From: JAIEPT01 sp038217425
Lineage (GTDB): Bacteria > Planctomycetota > Planctomycetia > Gemmatales > Gemmataceae
DNA: 45,716 nt
Direction: 5' to 3'
Assembly: GCA_038217425.1 (NCBI GenBank)
Contig: JBBQPM010000037.1
Span: 1 to 45,716, forward strand
Under the pieces are notes generated by a model. It searched no databases. It was not told the DNA's origin and worked only from the letters and a program-made list of their open reading frames with translations. The translations under genes and the position numbers were made by a program. Of the stretch, positions 16,017 through 25,641 are shown one piece after another. Positions within the stretch are counted from its first letter, which is position 1. Every line of letters begins with the position of its first letter.

Positions 16017-18206
16017 ATGGAAACCGGTTCGACGGTCGCGGGAGATTTGGCGGCGCCAGAGAGCGTTTCGGGAGAAGGACTTAAGGTGCTGGAGTTGATG
16101 TGCCGGGGCGCCGGTGTCTCCTTCGACCCCGTGCGTGCCGGGCGAGCGCTGCGCCAGGCGGAGCGTGAGATTTCGCCCACGGTGAGCCGGGCGGCGCGTC
16201 GGCGTCTGGCTCAGGCGGCCGAGTCTTTGGGCTTGCAAGTCGTGACGCGGCAGATGTCGATCATCGAAGCGATTCGAGCGGTGGATCAGTCCCCGCTGGC
16301 GCTGTTCGGCGTTTCGGACGAGGGCCGGGCGCGCTGGCATGTCTTGGTGGAAAGCAAGGGGCAGACGGGGCGAGCGGCCCGGCTAGGGGGGGAAGACGAC
16401 GGCAAGTTTCTGACCGCGAACGCCTGGGCCGAGCGGATCGGCGTCTCCGACGCGAACACCCTGGTGGAATGGATGGTTGCTCTGCCGACCGCTTTGATGC
16501 CTTCGGAGACGCCCGCCGAGGAGGAGGAAGACGCACACGACCGCCACGACGTTTCGCCGGTGACGCGATTGTTCCATTTGTTGCGCCCTGAAACGCGCGA
16601 CGTTACCATCGTGATCCTGTACGCCGTCGGCGTCGGCATTCTCAGCTTGGCAACGCCGATCGCCGCTTTGGCGGTCGTCAACACCACGGCGATGGCGACG
16701 CTGGTTCAGCAGTTACTCGTCTTGTGCATCGCGCTTTTCGTCAGTTTGGGTCTCGCCGCGTTTCTGCGCGGTCTGCAGGCGGTGGTCGTCGAATTCCTTC
16801 AGCAGCGCATTTTCGTGCGCGTGGTCGCCGATCTTTCCTACCGCTTGCCTCGTATCGACATTCACTCGTTCGATCACCTTCACGGTCCGGAATTGGTGAA
16901 TCGCTTTTTCGACGTTCTCACCGTTCAGAAGGCCAGCGCGACGCTGCTCCTGGACGGGGTGGCCGTGCTGCTGCAAATGGCGATCGGTCTCATCATGCTC
17001 GCCGCCTACCACCACCTGCTTTTGGGCTTCGATCTTTTCTTGATCGCATCGCTGGCGTTCATGGTCTTCGTTTTGGGGCGCGGCGCCATCAAGAGCAGCA
17101 TCCGCGAATCCAAGAGTAAGTATGAGGTTGCCAGTTGGCTGGAGGAGCTCGCGCGCAATCCGTCCGCGTTCAAGGGCGACGGCGCATCGCAATTTGCGTT
17201 CGATCGCGCCGACGCTCTGGCGCGTCGGTACCTAAATAATCGTCAGAGCCATTTCCGCATCGTCATGCGGCAGTTCGCGTTTTCCCTGGTTTTGCAGGCG
17301 CTCGCTAGTTCGCTGCTGCTAGGTCTGGGGGGCTACCTCGTCATTCAGGGGCAGCTCACTCTGGGGCAGTTGGTGGCGGCGGAGATCGTCGTTTCGCTCG
17401 CGGTGGCGTCGTTCACGAAGATGGGCAAGCACCTGGAAAACTACTACGATCTGCTGGCGGCGGTGGACAAATTGGGCCACCTTACCGATCTGCCGCTGGA
17501 GCGCAGCGACGGCTGCGAGTTCAAGCCGGGGTCGGGCGGAATCAAGATAACGGCGCGACGCCTCAGCTTCCATTATGCTGCCGGCCATCGCCCCGTTTTT
17601 ACCGATCTCGATCTGGACATCGAGCCGGGCGAGCGCGTCGCGATCGTCGGCCGCAACGGAGCCGGCAAGAGCACCCTCATCGAACTGCTCGTGGGCCAGC
17701 GCACTCCGACGCAAGGCTACGTTGAGATGGACGGCCAAGATCTTCGCGACGTTCGCCTGGAATCGTTCCGCCCGCACACCGCGATCGCCAAGGGCATCGA
17801 GATCTTCGACGGCACAATTCTCGAAAACGTCCGACTCGGACGAGAAACGCTGACGGTGGCCGACGTGCGCGAATCGCTGGACAAGGTCGGGCTCCTGGGC
17901 GACATCCTCGAACTGCCGCACGGCTTGCGAACTCGACTGGGATCGGGAGGCGATCCGCTATCCCTCGGACAGGCCGAGCGGCTGATCCTGGCCCGCGCCA
18001 TTGCCGGCCGTCCTCGGCTTTTGATCCTCGACGAGCTCCTGGACGACATGGATCGCGAAGTCCGGCGCGAAGTGCTCCCCGCGTTTCTGGATCAGCGCGC
18101 GACTCAAACGCTCCTCGTCATCACCCACAGCGACGAGGTCGCGAAGCTTTGCGATCGCCAGATTCACCTGGGACGACTGAAGGAAGGACCGCACCATGCA
18201 ACCTAG
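16017..18206 (+). CDS. Type I secretion ABC exporter with degenerate C39-like domain
   Basis: The 729-residue protein has an N-terminal C39-like region (about 20-165) that appears to lack the catalytic Cys of true C39 peptidases, as in HlyB-type CLD domains; a His in RWHVLV may correspond to the peptidase His. Then follow six transmembrane helices (about 190-460) and an ATPase domain with Walker A GRNGAGKST at 545, signature LSLGQAER, Walker B LLILDE and an H-loop His in VITHS. It should drive export of an unprocessed protein or peptide through the HlyD and TolC partners encoded next. The ATG at 16017 has an AGGAAG site six bases before it. The stop overlaps the HlyD gene by 11 bases. The substrate is unknown. 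Confidence 0.88.
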   Translation: METGSTVAGDLAAPESVSGEGLKVLELMCRGAGVSFDPVRAGRALRQAEREISPTVSRAARRRLAQAAESLGLQVVTRQMSIIEAIRAVDQSPLALFGVSDEGRARWHVLVESKGQTGRAARLGGEDDGKFLTANAWAERIGVSDANTLVEWMVALPTALMPSETPAEEEEDAHDRHDVSPVTRLFHLLRPETRDVTIVILYAVGVGILSLATPIAALAVVNTTAMATLVQQLLVLCIALFVSLGLAAFLRGLQAVVVEFLQQRIFVRVVADLSYRLPRIDIHSFDHLHGPELVNRFFDVLTVQKASATLLLDGVAVLLQMAIGLIMLAAYHHLLLGFDLFLIASLAFMVFVLGRGAIKSSIRESKSKYEVASWLEELARNPSAFKGDGASQFAFDRADALARRYLNNRQSHFRIVMRQFAFSLVLQALASSLLLGLGGYLVIQGQLTLGQLVAAEIVVSLAVASFTKMGKHLENYYDLLAAVDKLGHLTDLPLERSDGCEFKPGSGGIKITARRLSFHYAAGHRPVFTDLDLDIEPGERVAIVGRNGAGKSTLIELLVGQRTPTQGYVEMDGQDLRDVRLESFRPHTAIAKGIEIFDGTILENVRLGRETLTVADVRESLDKVGLLGDILELPHGLRTRLGSGGDPLSLGQAERLILARAIAGRPRLLILDELLDDMDREVRREVLPAFLDQRATQTLLVITHSDEVAKLCDRQIHLGRLKEGPHHAT

Positions 18207-19572
18207 TGCCGCACATACGCACCCCGCGCTCCCCGCGCTGGAGTTGGCGAAGACGCCTCGATTGGCGCGACGCATTTCGCGCGTTCTCGTCGTTCTCATC
18301 GCGCTGCTGCCGATCGTGCTGGCCCTGGTTCCCTGGACGCAAAACGTGCACGGCACCGGTCGAGCCATCGCCTTCAATCCGGTGCAGCGTCCGCAGTTCA
18401 TCGTCTCGCCCATCGAGGGTCGAATCAAGAAATGGTCCGTCGTCGAGGGCGATCGGGTGAAGACGGGACAGCGAATCGTGGAACTCGTGGACAACGATCC
18501 GAACCTGGAACTTCGCTTGCTCGACGAGGAACGAGCCATTATGGACCGCTTGCGTGCCGCCGAGGGGCGGGTCATCGACATCGAGAGCCGGCTTCGCAAT
18601 CTGGGGAACTCGCGCGACCTGGCGCTGGCCGTGCAATCGAGCTTTCTGCGGCAAGAGCAGGCGCGGGTGGCTTCGTTCGAGCAGAGCTTGATTGAAGCGC
18701 AGGCGGCTCTCGACGCGGCCGGGCCCAATTACGAACGAGTCTTGGCGCTCAACAAGAGTGCGGCGGGAGGCCTGGCCTCGGTCCGCGACGTTGAACTCGC
18801 CAAACAGGGTCTCGATACGGCCAAAGCGAAACTCAAACAGGCGGAGGCCCAGGTCGCCCTCGCCAAGGCGGGCGAGAAAGCTGCCAGCGACAATCTCAAA
18901 AAAGTCGATTCCGATACGGCGGCGATGATCAACCTCGAGACGGCGACCAGACGGTCGGCGCAGTCGGACGTCGCCGGCGTTTTCCGCGACAAAGCGCAGA
19001 TCGAGACGCGCATCGCCCGGCAGCGCGCCCAGTACGTCGATTCCCACTGCAACGGCACCGTGTACCGTCTGCTCGCGAACGCCGAGGACGGCGGCATTCT
19101 CGTCAAGGCGGGGGAACGGCTCGCCATTATCGTGCCCGATATCGCCGGAACGGAGTTGACAGACGAGAGGTACCCCGGTATCGTCGCCGAGCTTTTCATT
19201 GACGGGAACGACTTGCCGTTGGTTCACAAGGGGGATCGAGTCCGTCTGCAATTCGAAGGTTGGCCGGCGGTGCAATTCGTCGGCTGGCCGTCAGTAGCCG
19301 TGGGAACGTTCGGCGGCAGGGTTTACCTGGTGGACCCGACCGCGAATGACAAGGGGTTGTTCCGCTTGCTGGTGGAGCCCGATCCGGGAGAACCGGGATG
19401 GCCTGGGCCGGAGTATCTTCGGCAGGGCGTCCGGGCGCAAGGTTGGGTCTTGCTGGAAAACGTGTCGCTGGGATGGGAGTTTTGGCGGAATCTGAACGGT
19501 TTTCCGCCGATTCGCGAATCTGTCGGCACCAAGTCGACCGGCGCCGGCCCCGTCAAGAAGGTCGGGAAATAA
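18196..19572 (+). CDS. HlyD-family membrane fusion protein
   Basis: The 458-residue adaptor has a short cytoplasmic N-terminus, one transmembrane helix (about 28-47), a first half-lipoyl motif (FIVSPIEGRIKKWSVVEGD, near 75-93), a long helical hairpin (about 105-275), a second lipoyl half (NGTVYRLLANAEDGGILVKAGE) and a beta-barrel domain. This is the organisation of HlyD adaptors that connect an inner-membrane ABC exporter to TolC. Its gene overlaps the exporter stop by 11 bases and shares one base (TAATG) with the next gene, so the three proteins are made from one transcript with coupled translation. The Trp/Gly-rich C-terminal region is unlike that of RND adaptors. Confidence 0.92.
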   Translation: MQPSAAHTHPALPALELAKTPRLARRISRVLVVLIALLPIVLALVPWTQNVHGTGRAIAFNPVQRPQFIVSPIEGRIKKWSVVEGDRVKTGQRIVELVDNDPNLELRLLDEERAIMDRLRAAEGRVIDIESRLRNLGNSRDLALAVQSSFLRQEQARVASFEQSLIEAQAALDAAGPNYERVLALNKSAAGGLASVRDVELAKQGLDTAKAKLKQAEAQVALAKAGEKAASDNLKKVDSDTAAMINLETATRRSAQSDVAGVFRDKAQIETRIARQRAQYVDSHCNGTVYRLLANAEDGGILVKAGERLAIIVPDIAGTELTDERYPGIVAELFIDGNDLPLVHKGDRVRLQFEGWPAVQFVGWPSVAVGTFGGRVYLVDPTANDKGLFRLLVEPDPGEPGWPGPEYLRQGVRAQGWVLLENVSLGWEFWRNLNGFPPIRESVGTKSTGAGPVKKVGK

Positions 19573-21152
19573 TGAAAAATTGGCCAAGGACGGCGTTTTT
19601 GATGCTCGCGACGGCGCAGGGCTGCGCGACCGCGCCGGCGCCTTTGTTCATTCCCGAGCACGGCCTCACCGGGAATCACCTCCCCCAGGGGGGCATTCGC
19701 GTCCCTCTGACGCCGCCGAGTCTCGGCGCGCCGGAACCGGTTGCCGACGCATTGCCGGCGACGCCTCCGGAAAAAGCTCCGGAAAATCGCGGCGCTTCGC
19801 TGACCCTCGCGGACGTGCTGCAGAGCGTGGACCAGCATTTCCCTCTCGTTCTTGCCGCGGAGCAAGAGTTCGCCATTGCACGAGGCCAGCGACTTGCCGC
19901 CGAGGGCGTTTACGATCTGAACTTCCGCACGCGCCTCGCTTCTCAGGGGGGAACCTTTCCGAGCGACCGTCTCGACAGCGTCTTCGAGCAGGCCACGCCG
20001 CTGGGGGGCGTCGGTCTTCTCGCCGGCTATCGGTACGGCTTCGGGGAATTTCCGGTGTATTACGGAGAACGCAAGACGGCCGACGACGGCGAGTTTCGCG
20101 CGGGACTTCATGTGCCGCTGCTCAAAGACAGCGCCATCGATCGTCGGCGCGCGGTGCTCGAGCAGGCGAAGATCACGCAAGACCTCGCCGATCCCGTGGT
20201 CCGCCGAGTTCGCATCGACGCCCTCCGCGCCGGCGCCAAGGCGTACTGGAACTGGGTCGCCTCGGGAGAGCAGGTGCATGTCGCGCGCAATTTGCACCGC
20301 ATCGCCCGCGAACGTCAAACCGGTCTCGAAGAACAGTTCAAGAAAGGCCAGATCGCCGAGTTCGTGGTCATCGACAACCGACGCCTGGTCCTGGAACGCG
20401 AGGGCGTGCTGGTCGGCTCCGAACGTCGTTGGCAGCAATCCTCGTTCGAGCTTTCGATGTACTTGCGCGATACTCGGGGAAATCCCGTCGTCGCGGAAGC
20501 GTCACTATTGCCTGTCGGCTTCACGAACGACTCTTCCGACACCTTCGCTTCGGAGACGCTGTCCGAGGACGTCGAACTCGCCTGGAAGCAGCGGCCCGAA
20601 CTGTACCGATTCCAACTTCAGCGCGAGCGTCTGATGATCGACGTTCGCCTGAACGAGAACCAGATGCTCCCCGCCCTCAATCTCGGCGCCTTCGCAGCAC
20701 AGGACGTTGGCAAAGGGAAGGACTCCACGGGAATTTTCGCACTGGACCGCACGGTCTACGAAGGGAGCGTGACGTTAGAAGTCCCGCTGCAGCGCCGCGA
20801 GTCTCGAGGAAAATTGCAGGCCTCGAACGCCGTCATGATGCAGATTTTGCAGCAAGAGCGCTACGCGCGCGACGCAATTCAGACCGAGGTTCAAGACGCC
20901 CGATCCAACATGGAGCGAACCTTGGAGCGAGTCCGCATCGCTCGCGAAGAGCAGACGATCGCCGAGCGCGTCTCGGAACTGGAACGCGAGCGCTTTGTCA
21001 AGGGCCAAAGCACGCTGCTGGAAGTCAACTTTCGCGAGGTGGCCGCCGCCGGCGGTCGCGCGAAGGTCATCGATCTCCGCGCCGACTTTCAACGCGCTTT
21101 CGCCGACTATCGAGCCGCCCTGGGCTGGATCGGCGCGGACCGAGTCGAGTGA
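19572..21152 (+). CDS. TolC-family outer-membrane channel of the type I system
   Basis: The 526-residue protein has a signal sequence that ends in AQGCATAP, a weak lipobox, so it is probably a lipoprotein with Cys17-18 lipidated. A Pro-rich segment (about 40-75) leads into the helical outer-membrane efflux domain, with the duplicated long helices typical of TolC. It forms the outer duct for the ABC exporter and HlyD adaptor just upstream. The ATG at 19572 overlaps the HlyD stop by one base; an in-frame extension to 19398 lies inside the HlyD gene. It converges with dabA with one base between the stop codons, leaving no room for a terminator. Confidence 0.9.
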   Translation: MKNWPRTAFLMLATAQGCATAPAPLFIPEHGLTGNHLPQGGIRVPLTPPSLGAPEPVADALPATPPEKAPENRGASLTLADVLQSVDQHFPLVLAAEQEFAIARGQRLAAEGVYDLNFRTRLASQGGTFPSDRLDSVFEQATPLGGVGLLAGYRYGFGEFPVYYGERKTADDGEFRAGLHVPLLKDSAIDRRRAVLEQAKITQDLADPVVRRVRIDALRAGAKAYWNWVASGEQVHVARNLHRIARERQTGLEEQFKKGQIAEFVVIDNRRLVLEREGVLVGSERRWQQSSFELSMYLRDTRGNPVVAEASLLPVGFTNDSSDTFASETLSEDVELAWKQRPELYRFQLQRERLMIDVRLNENQMLPALNLGAFAAQDVGKGKDSTGIFALDRTVYEGSVTLEVPLQRRESRGKLQASNAVMMQILQQERYARDAIQTEVQDARSNMERTLERVRIAREEQTIAERVSELERERFVKGQSTLLEVNFREVAAAGGRAKVIDLRADFQRAFADYRAALGWIGADRVE

Positions 21153-21153
21153 C

Positions 21154-24100
21154 TCACGCGTCAGCGCCGATCTGCGTGAAGTCCAGGAACGTTCGGCTCC
21201 CCTGGTAACAGTCCCGCGACGACTTCGACTGCGGCAACGGGGCCGCCGATTCCGGATGATACGGCTCAAAGCCCGAACCCGAAAAAACCTGAATCGCGCT
21301 TGACCCCGGATCGAGTACCGCGAGCTGCGACCACGCGTTGCGAATGATTCGGCCGATCGTGGGGTTGTCTTCGATAATCTTCATCATCGCTTCCGGCGTC
21401 GACTCGATCACGAACAGGAGTCGCAGCGGTTCATGAATTTCCACTCCCTGCCACGGCAGACCTTGCCGCAGATCGCTGGCGGCGCCGTCCATCACCCCCA
21501 GCAGCGAGGTCACGTTGTGCGGCAGCTTGGTGCCCGAACCCCAGCAGTTGGAATCGACGGACGAGAAGTAGTACTGTAGGCTGATTCCCTCACACACCGG
21601 AATGACGGCACTGAGAATGCGCGCCAGAATCGCGGAGTCCTGGGTATCCTGGCCGGCATCGTACGAATGCATGAAGCATCGGCGGTCCATGAACAGGTCG
21701 CGCACCCGCTGCCTCCGACCGACGAAACACAGGGCGTTGGTCGCGTTGCCGAACTCCGGACGAACCTGCGCCAGATCTTCCGAGCGTCCTTCGACATGAC
21801 GCCTGGCCTCGACGGCGGAGATGTTCAGCGGCGCGGAATCGAAGCGCCGGCAACGTTCGTGGGCATTGCGGTCGGCGGCCTTCTCGAAGACGTCGCGGGC
21901 GGCTTCGAAGTCCTTGACGTGCGAACGTGGTAGGAAGTCGAGATCGTAGAAAGTCACCGATTCGACCGCGGTATTGTGGAAGCCGCCGATGAAGATCGTG
22001 TCGTCGGGAATGGGGAGGTTCCGCTGGGCGAGGATCGCGCGCACTCGGCGGTCGTTGAGCATCATGGCCAAGGCGCGGGCGTTGGGTCCGCCGGGCCCGG
22101 TGCAGGCGCCGCAATCGTACGCTGACTTGTGGGGATTGTTGAGGCACGACGAACGGTGTCCCAGGAAGAAGAAGATGCGAGCGAATCCGGAAGTGAGTCC
22201 GATGTCGCGCAGCACGCGTTCGCCGAGGCCTGCCATTTCTTCGAGGGTGAAGCCGAGTTCATCGGGTTCCTTGCCGGGGTTCGGCGCCGTCCGTTCCAGG
22301 GTGAGCCGAGTGATGGGCGGAGGTTCGAAGATGCTGCTCGCGGTGTTGACGATGGAAGCCGTCAGTCGCGGAAACAGAACCCGAGCGACCAGCGGAATGG
22401 AAGCGAGCACGCCCAGTCCTCCGGAAAGCAGCGCACCCAGGGCGAACGATTGGCTGCCGCGCTCGAACTGATGCGACGCCAGGCCGACCATGCGTCGGGT
22501 TTTGGCGCGTCGGCGGTTGGATTCCTGCAGCGCGTAGCTCGGTTCTTCGGTCATCCAGAACGTCGGCTTCATGACGATCGGACACAGGGGAGCGTAGTTC
22601 GCGTCGGCCAGGCCGCGGTAATAGATCGGCACCGAGTAGAAGCCCGCCGCGGCGAAGGTTTCCGCACGCGGACAAATCTCTTCGATGTGCCGGCGAAACG
22701 ATTCCTCGCGGGCATCGATGCAGAAGGAGACCTGAAACTGCGGCGCCTGCACGCGCTGGGACTTTCGTTGCGTGTGCGCGGTGAGTGCGTCCAGGGCTTT
22801 GACGCGGTAATGATGTTCCAGCGCGAGCTGAAAAACCCGGCGTCGTTCGAAGCTGGAGAACGCCTCGATCTCGGCCACCAACGCCGTCCATTGTTGCCGG
22901 GTGAGCGCCTGTAAAGCCGAGGGAGACCAGCCCAGGATCTGGGCCAGTTGAAACAAGAGAAATGCGCGTTGATCGAGGCTGTGCCCTGCATGCGTTTTGA
23001 TTCGCGTCTGGGCTTCCTTGCGGAGGTCTTTCAGCGGCCCTTGATAGATCAGTTCTTCCCGAGCGAGATGCGTCAGTGCGAAACGCTCGAGGATCAAGCG
23101 CACTGCCAGGTATTCGGTGAGGGCGCCGGGGGGCGCGGGGACGGGGAAGCGGTCGCTGCGCACTTCCATTTGCCGAATCATGCTCGCCCAGCCGCGGAAG
23201 GCGAGTAGGGTCGCGGGAAAGAAGTCCTCCCATTCGCCGGGGGAAATGCCGAGAGCCGCGAGCGATTCGTGGATCGATTCCATCGGGCTGACCTTGGCAT
23301 CGTCGAGCCGGCCGAGTTCGCGGGCGAGTCCGCGCAGCCAACGATCGGGGGGCCCGCCGATTGATCGATACAGTTTCAGGAACGACTTGTAGAAGCCGAG
23401 TTCGCGATGGGGCAAGCGCCAGGGGGCGTAGCCCTGGTCGGCAAAGGCAGCGCAAAAGCGGATGAGATGTTCGTGGACCAGGCCGTCGCTATCGGCGCCG
23501 GTCGCGTCCAGCAGGACGTCGCGCGGGCGGACTTTGAGCCAGGGAATTTCACTGGCCGGCTTGATGCTGCGCACGCCGTCGTTGCACACGCGCCACAGCG
23601 TCTTGACGGCAAAGGCCTCGCGCGTCGTTTCCGACCAGTTCTCCACCTTTGCCCCGCGCAGGGCGTCCGCCGTCAGACGATTGCGGACGGCACGCGGCAC
23701 GTCGCTGCGAAACTTGGCGAGCGCCTCGGTCTCGGCCATGAACCAATGAAACTCTTCTCCTGAGCCGATCAAGATCGGATGGCGCAGCATCGTCATCCGC
23801 AGACTGTGCCGCGAGCCGAGATCGACGATCGATTCCCAGGCGCGCACGCCCAAATCGGTTTCGAGGACGGCCTGCAAATCAATGGCGCGGATGCGATCGG
23901 CCGCCAATTCCTCACGGTAACGCGCCTCGGGTAAATAGGGCTGACCGCCGAACAGGCGAACGCCGATCTTGACGGCTTCGTCAAAGGGGAGATGTTCGAA
24001 CGCATGCAGGGGATTGAGGAACGCGAAACCGGTGATTGGTCCTTCCGCGGGGAGCATCTGGGCAGCATACTCGATGACGTCCTCGAGCGCGTGTAGATGC

Positions 24101-24171
24101 GGAGCGGCCGTGCGCGCCACAGGCAAGCGGTGCAAAGGGGCGGCGTTTTCCCAGTCGAGCTGTTTTCTCAT
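21154..24171 (-). CDS. dabA: Inorganic carbon transporter subunit DabA (DUF2309/UPF0753)
   Basis: The 1005-residue protein matches the DUF2309 family. In the DAB system DabA is a peripheral zinc protein with a beta-carbonic-anhydrase-like site, working with membrane subunit DabB in energy-coupled CO2 hydration. The presumed zinc and catalytic residues are present: C484 and D486 in SFCIDARE, H672 in LGHRSSC and C687 in DCGACTG. The 15-residue gap between H and C equals that in the characterised Halothiobacillus protein (H524, C539), and C-x-D is conserved. It is longer than many DabA proteins (about 800-850 residues). Two membrane-subunit genes lie just upstream, the nearer 33 bases away. The ATG at 24171 has only a weak Shine-Dalgarno, so translation may depend on the upstream genes. 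Confidence 0.94.
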   Translation of the reverse strand: MRKQLDWENAAPLHRLPVARTAAPHLHALEDVIEYAAQMLPAEGPITGFAFLNPLHAFEHLPFDEAVKIGVRLFGGQPYLPEARYREELAADRIRAIDLQAVLETDLGVRAWESIVDLGSRHSLRMTMLRHPILIGSGEEFHWFMAETEALAKFRSDVPRAVRNRLTADALRGAKVENWSETTREAFAVKTLWRVCNDGVRSIKPASEIPWLKVRPRDVLLDATGADSDGLVHEHLIRFCAAFADQGYAPWRLPHRELGFYKSFLKLYRSIGGPPDRWLRGLARELGRLDDAKVSPMESIHESLAALGISPGEWEDFFPATLLAFRGWASMIRQMEVRSDRFPVPAPPGALTEYLAVRLILERFALTHLAREELIYQGPLKDLRKEAQTRIKTHAGHSLDQRAFLLFQLAQILGWSPSALQALTRQQWTALVAEIEAFSSFERRRVFQLALEHHYRVKALDALTAHTQRKSQRVQAPQFQVSFCIDAREESFRRHIEEICPRAETFAAAGFYSVPIYYRGLADANYAPLCPIVMKPTFWMTEEPSYALQESNRRRAKTRRMVGLASHQFERGSQSFALGALLSGGLGVLASIPLVARVLFPRLTASIVNTASSIFEPPPITRLTLERTAPNPGKEPDELGFTLEEMAGLGERVLRDIGLTSGFARIFFFLGHRSSCLNNPHKSAYDCGACTGPGGPNARALAMMLNDRRVRAILAQRNLPIPDDTIFIGGFHNTAVESVTFYDLDFLPRSHVKDFEAARDVFEKAADRNAHERCRRFDSAPLNISAVEARRHVEGRSEDLAQVRPEFGNATNALCFVGRRQRVRDLFMDRRCFMHSYDAGQDTQDSAILARILSAVIPVCEGISLQYYFSSVDSNCWGSGTKLPHNVTSLLGVMDGAASDLRQGLPWQGVEIHEPLRLLFVIESTPEAMMKIIEDNPTIGRIIRNAWSQLAVLDPGSSAIQVFSGSGFEPYHPESAAPLPQSKSSRDCYQGSRTFLDFTQIGADA

Positions 24172-24204
24172 TTGAGGATTCCCGTCTGCGGAAGGCGTGT
24201 AACT

Positions 24205-25641
24205 TTAATCGTGGCGCGTGCTCTCGGAAGGCGGCGCGGGCGTCGGATCGGTCAAGCGCAGCTTCTTACGTTCCGCGATCAACGCATCCGCGGCTTTGAG
24301 ACGCGAGGTCAGGCCCGGCTGCGGGTAAATGCCACCCGCCAAGATCAACACCGAAAGCGTCCAGACGGCGATCCGCTCCCGGATCCCCAATTGCAGCGAA
24401 ATCGTCGACGCGTGATGGGCGCCGGTAAAGATCAGAAGGTAAGCCCGCACCACTGCGATGCCGTTGAGCGTCGTCGCCGCGACCACGCCGAGGCCGATGA
24501 ACACGTTGGCCTCGACCGCGCCGTCCACCAACAATTCCGTCGAGACGAATCCCAGCGTGCCGGGGAAGCCGACGCTCGCCAAACCAGTGATCAGAAAGCT
24601 GACCGCCAAGGCGCGCGAGCTGTCGTAAAGCCCGTGAAAATCGGTCAAGGCGAGTCGGCCGAACCGCGACTCCAGCGCCCGCAACGTCAGGCCGAAGCCC
24701 CCCAACGACAGCGACACCGAAAACCACAAGCTGAGCGCCCCGGTGAGCGAGACCGAGGTGACCAGTTCCAAACCCACCAGCACCAGCGAGGTATGACTGA
24801 GAAACAGGAACGCGAAAAAACGGCGCGTCTCGCGCTGAATCGTCGCCATCGCCGCGGCGTACACCGCCGTTACCAGCGAGATGATCCCAACTCCTTGAAG
24901 CATCCAGTCCGGCGCGATCGGCAATAACAAGCGAACGCCCGCGTAAACTCCCGACAACGGCGCGACATAAAGCAGTGCGTTGCCGAATGACGCGTGCTCG
25001 AACCAGTCGGTGACCCAGCAGTGCACCGGGATTGTTCCGCACCGAAGCAAGATCGCCGCCAGCACGGGAATCGTGGCCCATGCCGTCTGCGTCGAATGAA
25101 GCTGGGTCGGATCGACGAACGCCCAGCCGAATACTAAAAGACCCGCGAAAAGTCCCATGTGCAGCACGTAAACGCGCGTCGGCTTCCGCCGGTTGACTAA
25201 CTCGAAGTACGGCGGAATGCTGTTGGCGATGAGCAAGGCGATCAGGATCCAGGGTTCCTTGCAACTAAACGTCATGAGACGAATCGATTCGGCCAGCAAC
25301 GACCAGGAGAACGAGAATCGACGCATTTTCGTCCGGGCGGTGGCGAGCGCCGTCAGGAAATGCAGCAGCGCCACCATGGGGACGAGGGGGGCGCTGAGTC
25401 GGTCGATGAAGAAGATCTCGCGTCCCAGGAGTTCGGTTTGCAAACTCCACTGGGATAAGGAGGCGTCCGGATCGAAATAGAACCCGAGCCACGCGAGCAT
25501 GGTGCACGCCAGCACGATGCCGGTGAACACCAGGCCTGCCGCCGACGCCCGATTCGGATCGCGCAGCCGACTGACGTAGAGAGCGCCGACCAGCGACAGG
25601 ACGAAGGAGCATTCGAGCCAGGGAATGTGCAGGAAAGTCAT
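24205..25641 (-). CDS. Second antiporter-like membrane subunit of the DAB locus (NuoM/ND4-like)
   Basis: The 478-residue protein has about 13-14 hydrophobic helices and distant similarity to the proton-conducting subunits of complex I and Mrp antiporters. Where these usually have a key Lys followed by Pro and an H-W-L-P-D motif, this protein has RCGTIPVHCWVTDWFEHA (200-217): the Lys position is Cys201. The region expected to hold the second Lys is rich in Arg (QRETRRFF). It may therefore be a structural or modified channel subunit beside DabB. Its ATG overlaps the DabB stop by four bases (ATGA), and dabA follows 33 bases later, so all three belong to one transcript. No other complex I genes are nearby. 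Confidence 0.82.
   Translation of the reverse strand: MTFLHIPWLECSFVLSLVGALYVSRLRDPNRASAAGLVFTGIVLACTMLAWLGFYFDPDASLSQWSLQTELLGREIFFIDRLSAPLVPMVALLHFLTALATARTKMRRFSFSWSLLAESIRLMTFSCKEPWILIALLIANSIPPYFELVNRRKPTRVYVLHMGLFAGLLVFGWAFVDPTQLHSTQTAWATIPVLAAILLRCGTIPVHCWVTDWFEHASFGNALLYVAPLSGVYAGVRLLLPIAPDWMLQGVGIISLVTAVYAAAMATIQRETRRFFAFLFLSHTSLVLVGLELVTSVSLTGALSLWFSVSLSLGGFGLTLRALESRFGRLALTDFHGLYDSSRALAVSFLITGLASVGFPGTLGFVSTELLVDGAVEANVFIGLGVVAATTLNGIAVVRAYLLIFTGAHHASTISLQLGIRERIAVWTLSVLILAGGIYPQPGLTSRLKAADALIAERKKLRLTDPTPAPPSESTRHD

Noticed and set aside
18196..19572. Assigning the HlyD-TolC genes to the RND pump
   Set aside because: The HlyD protein has an inner-membrane helix and overlaps the ABC exporter gene; the RND pump has its own lipoprotein adaptor overlapping it and a divergent TolC.
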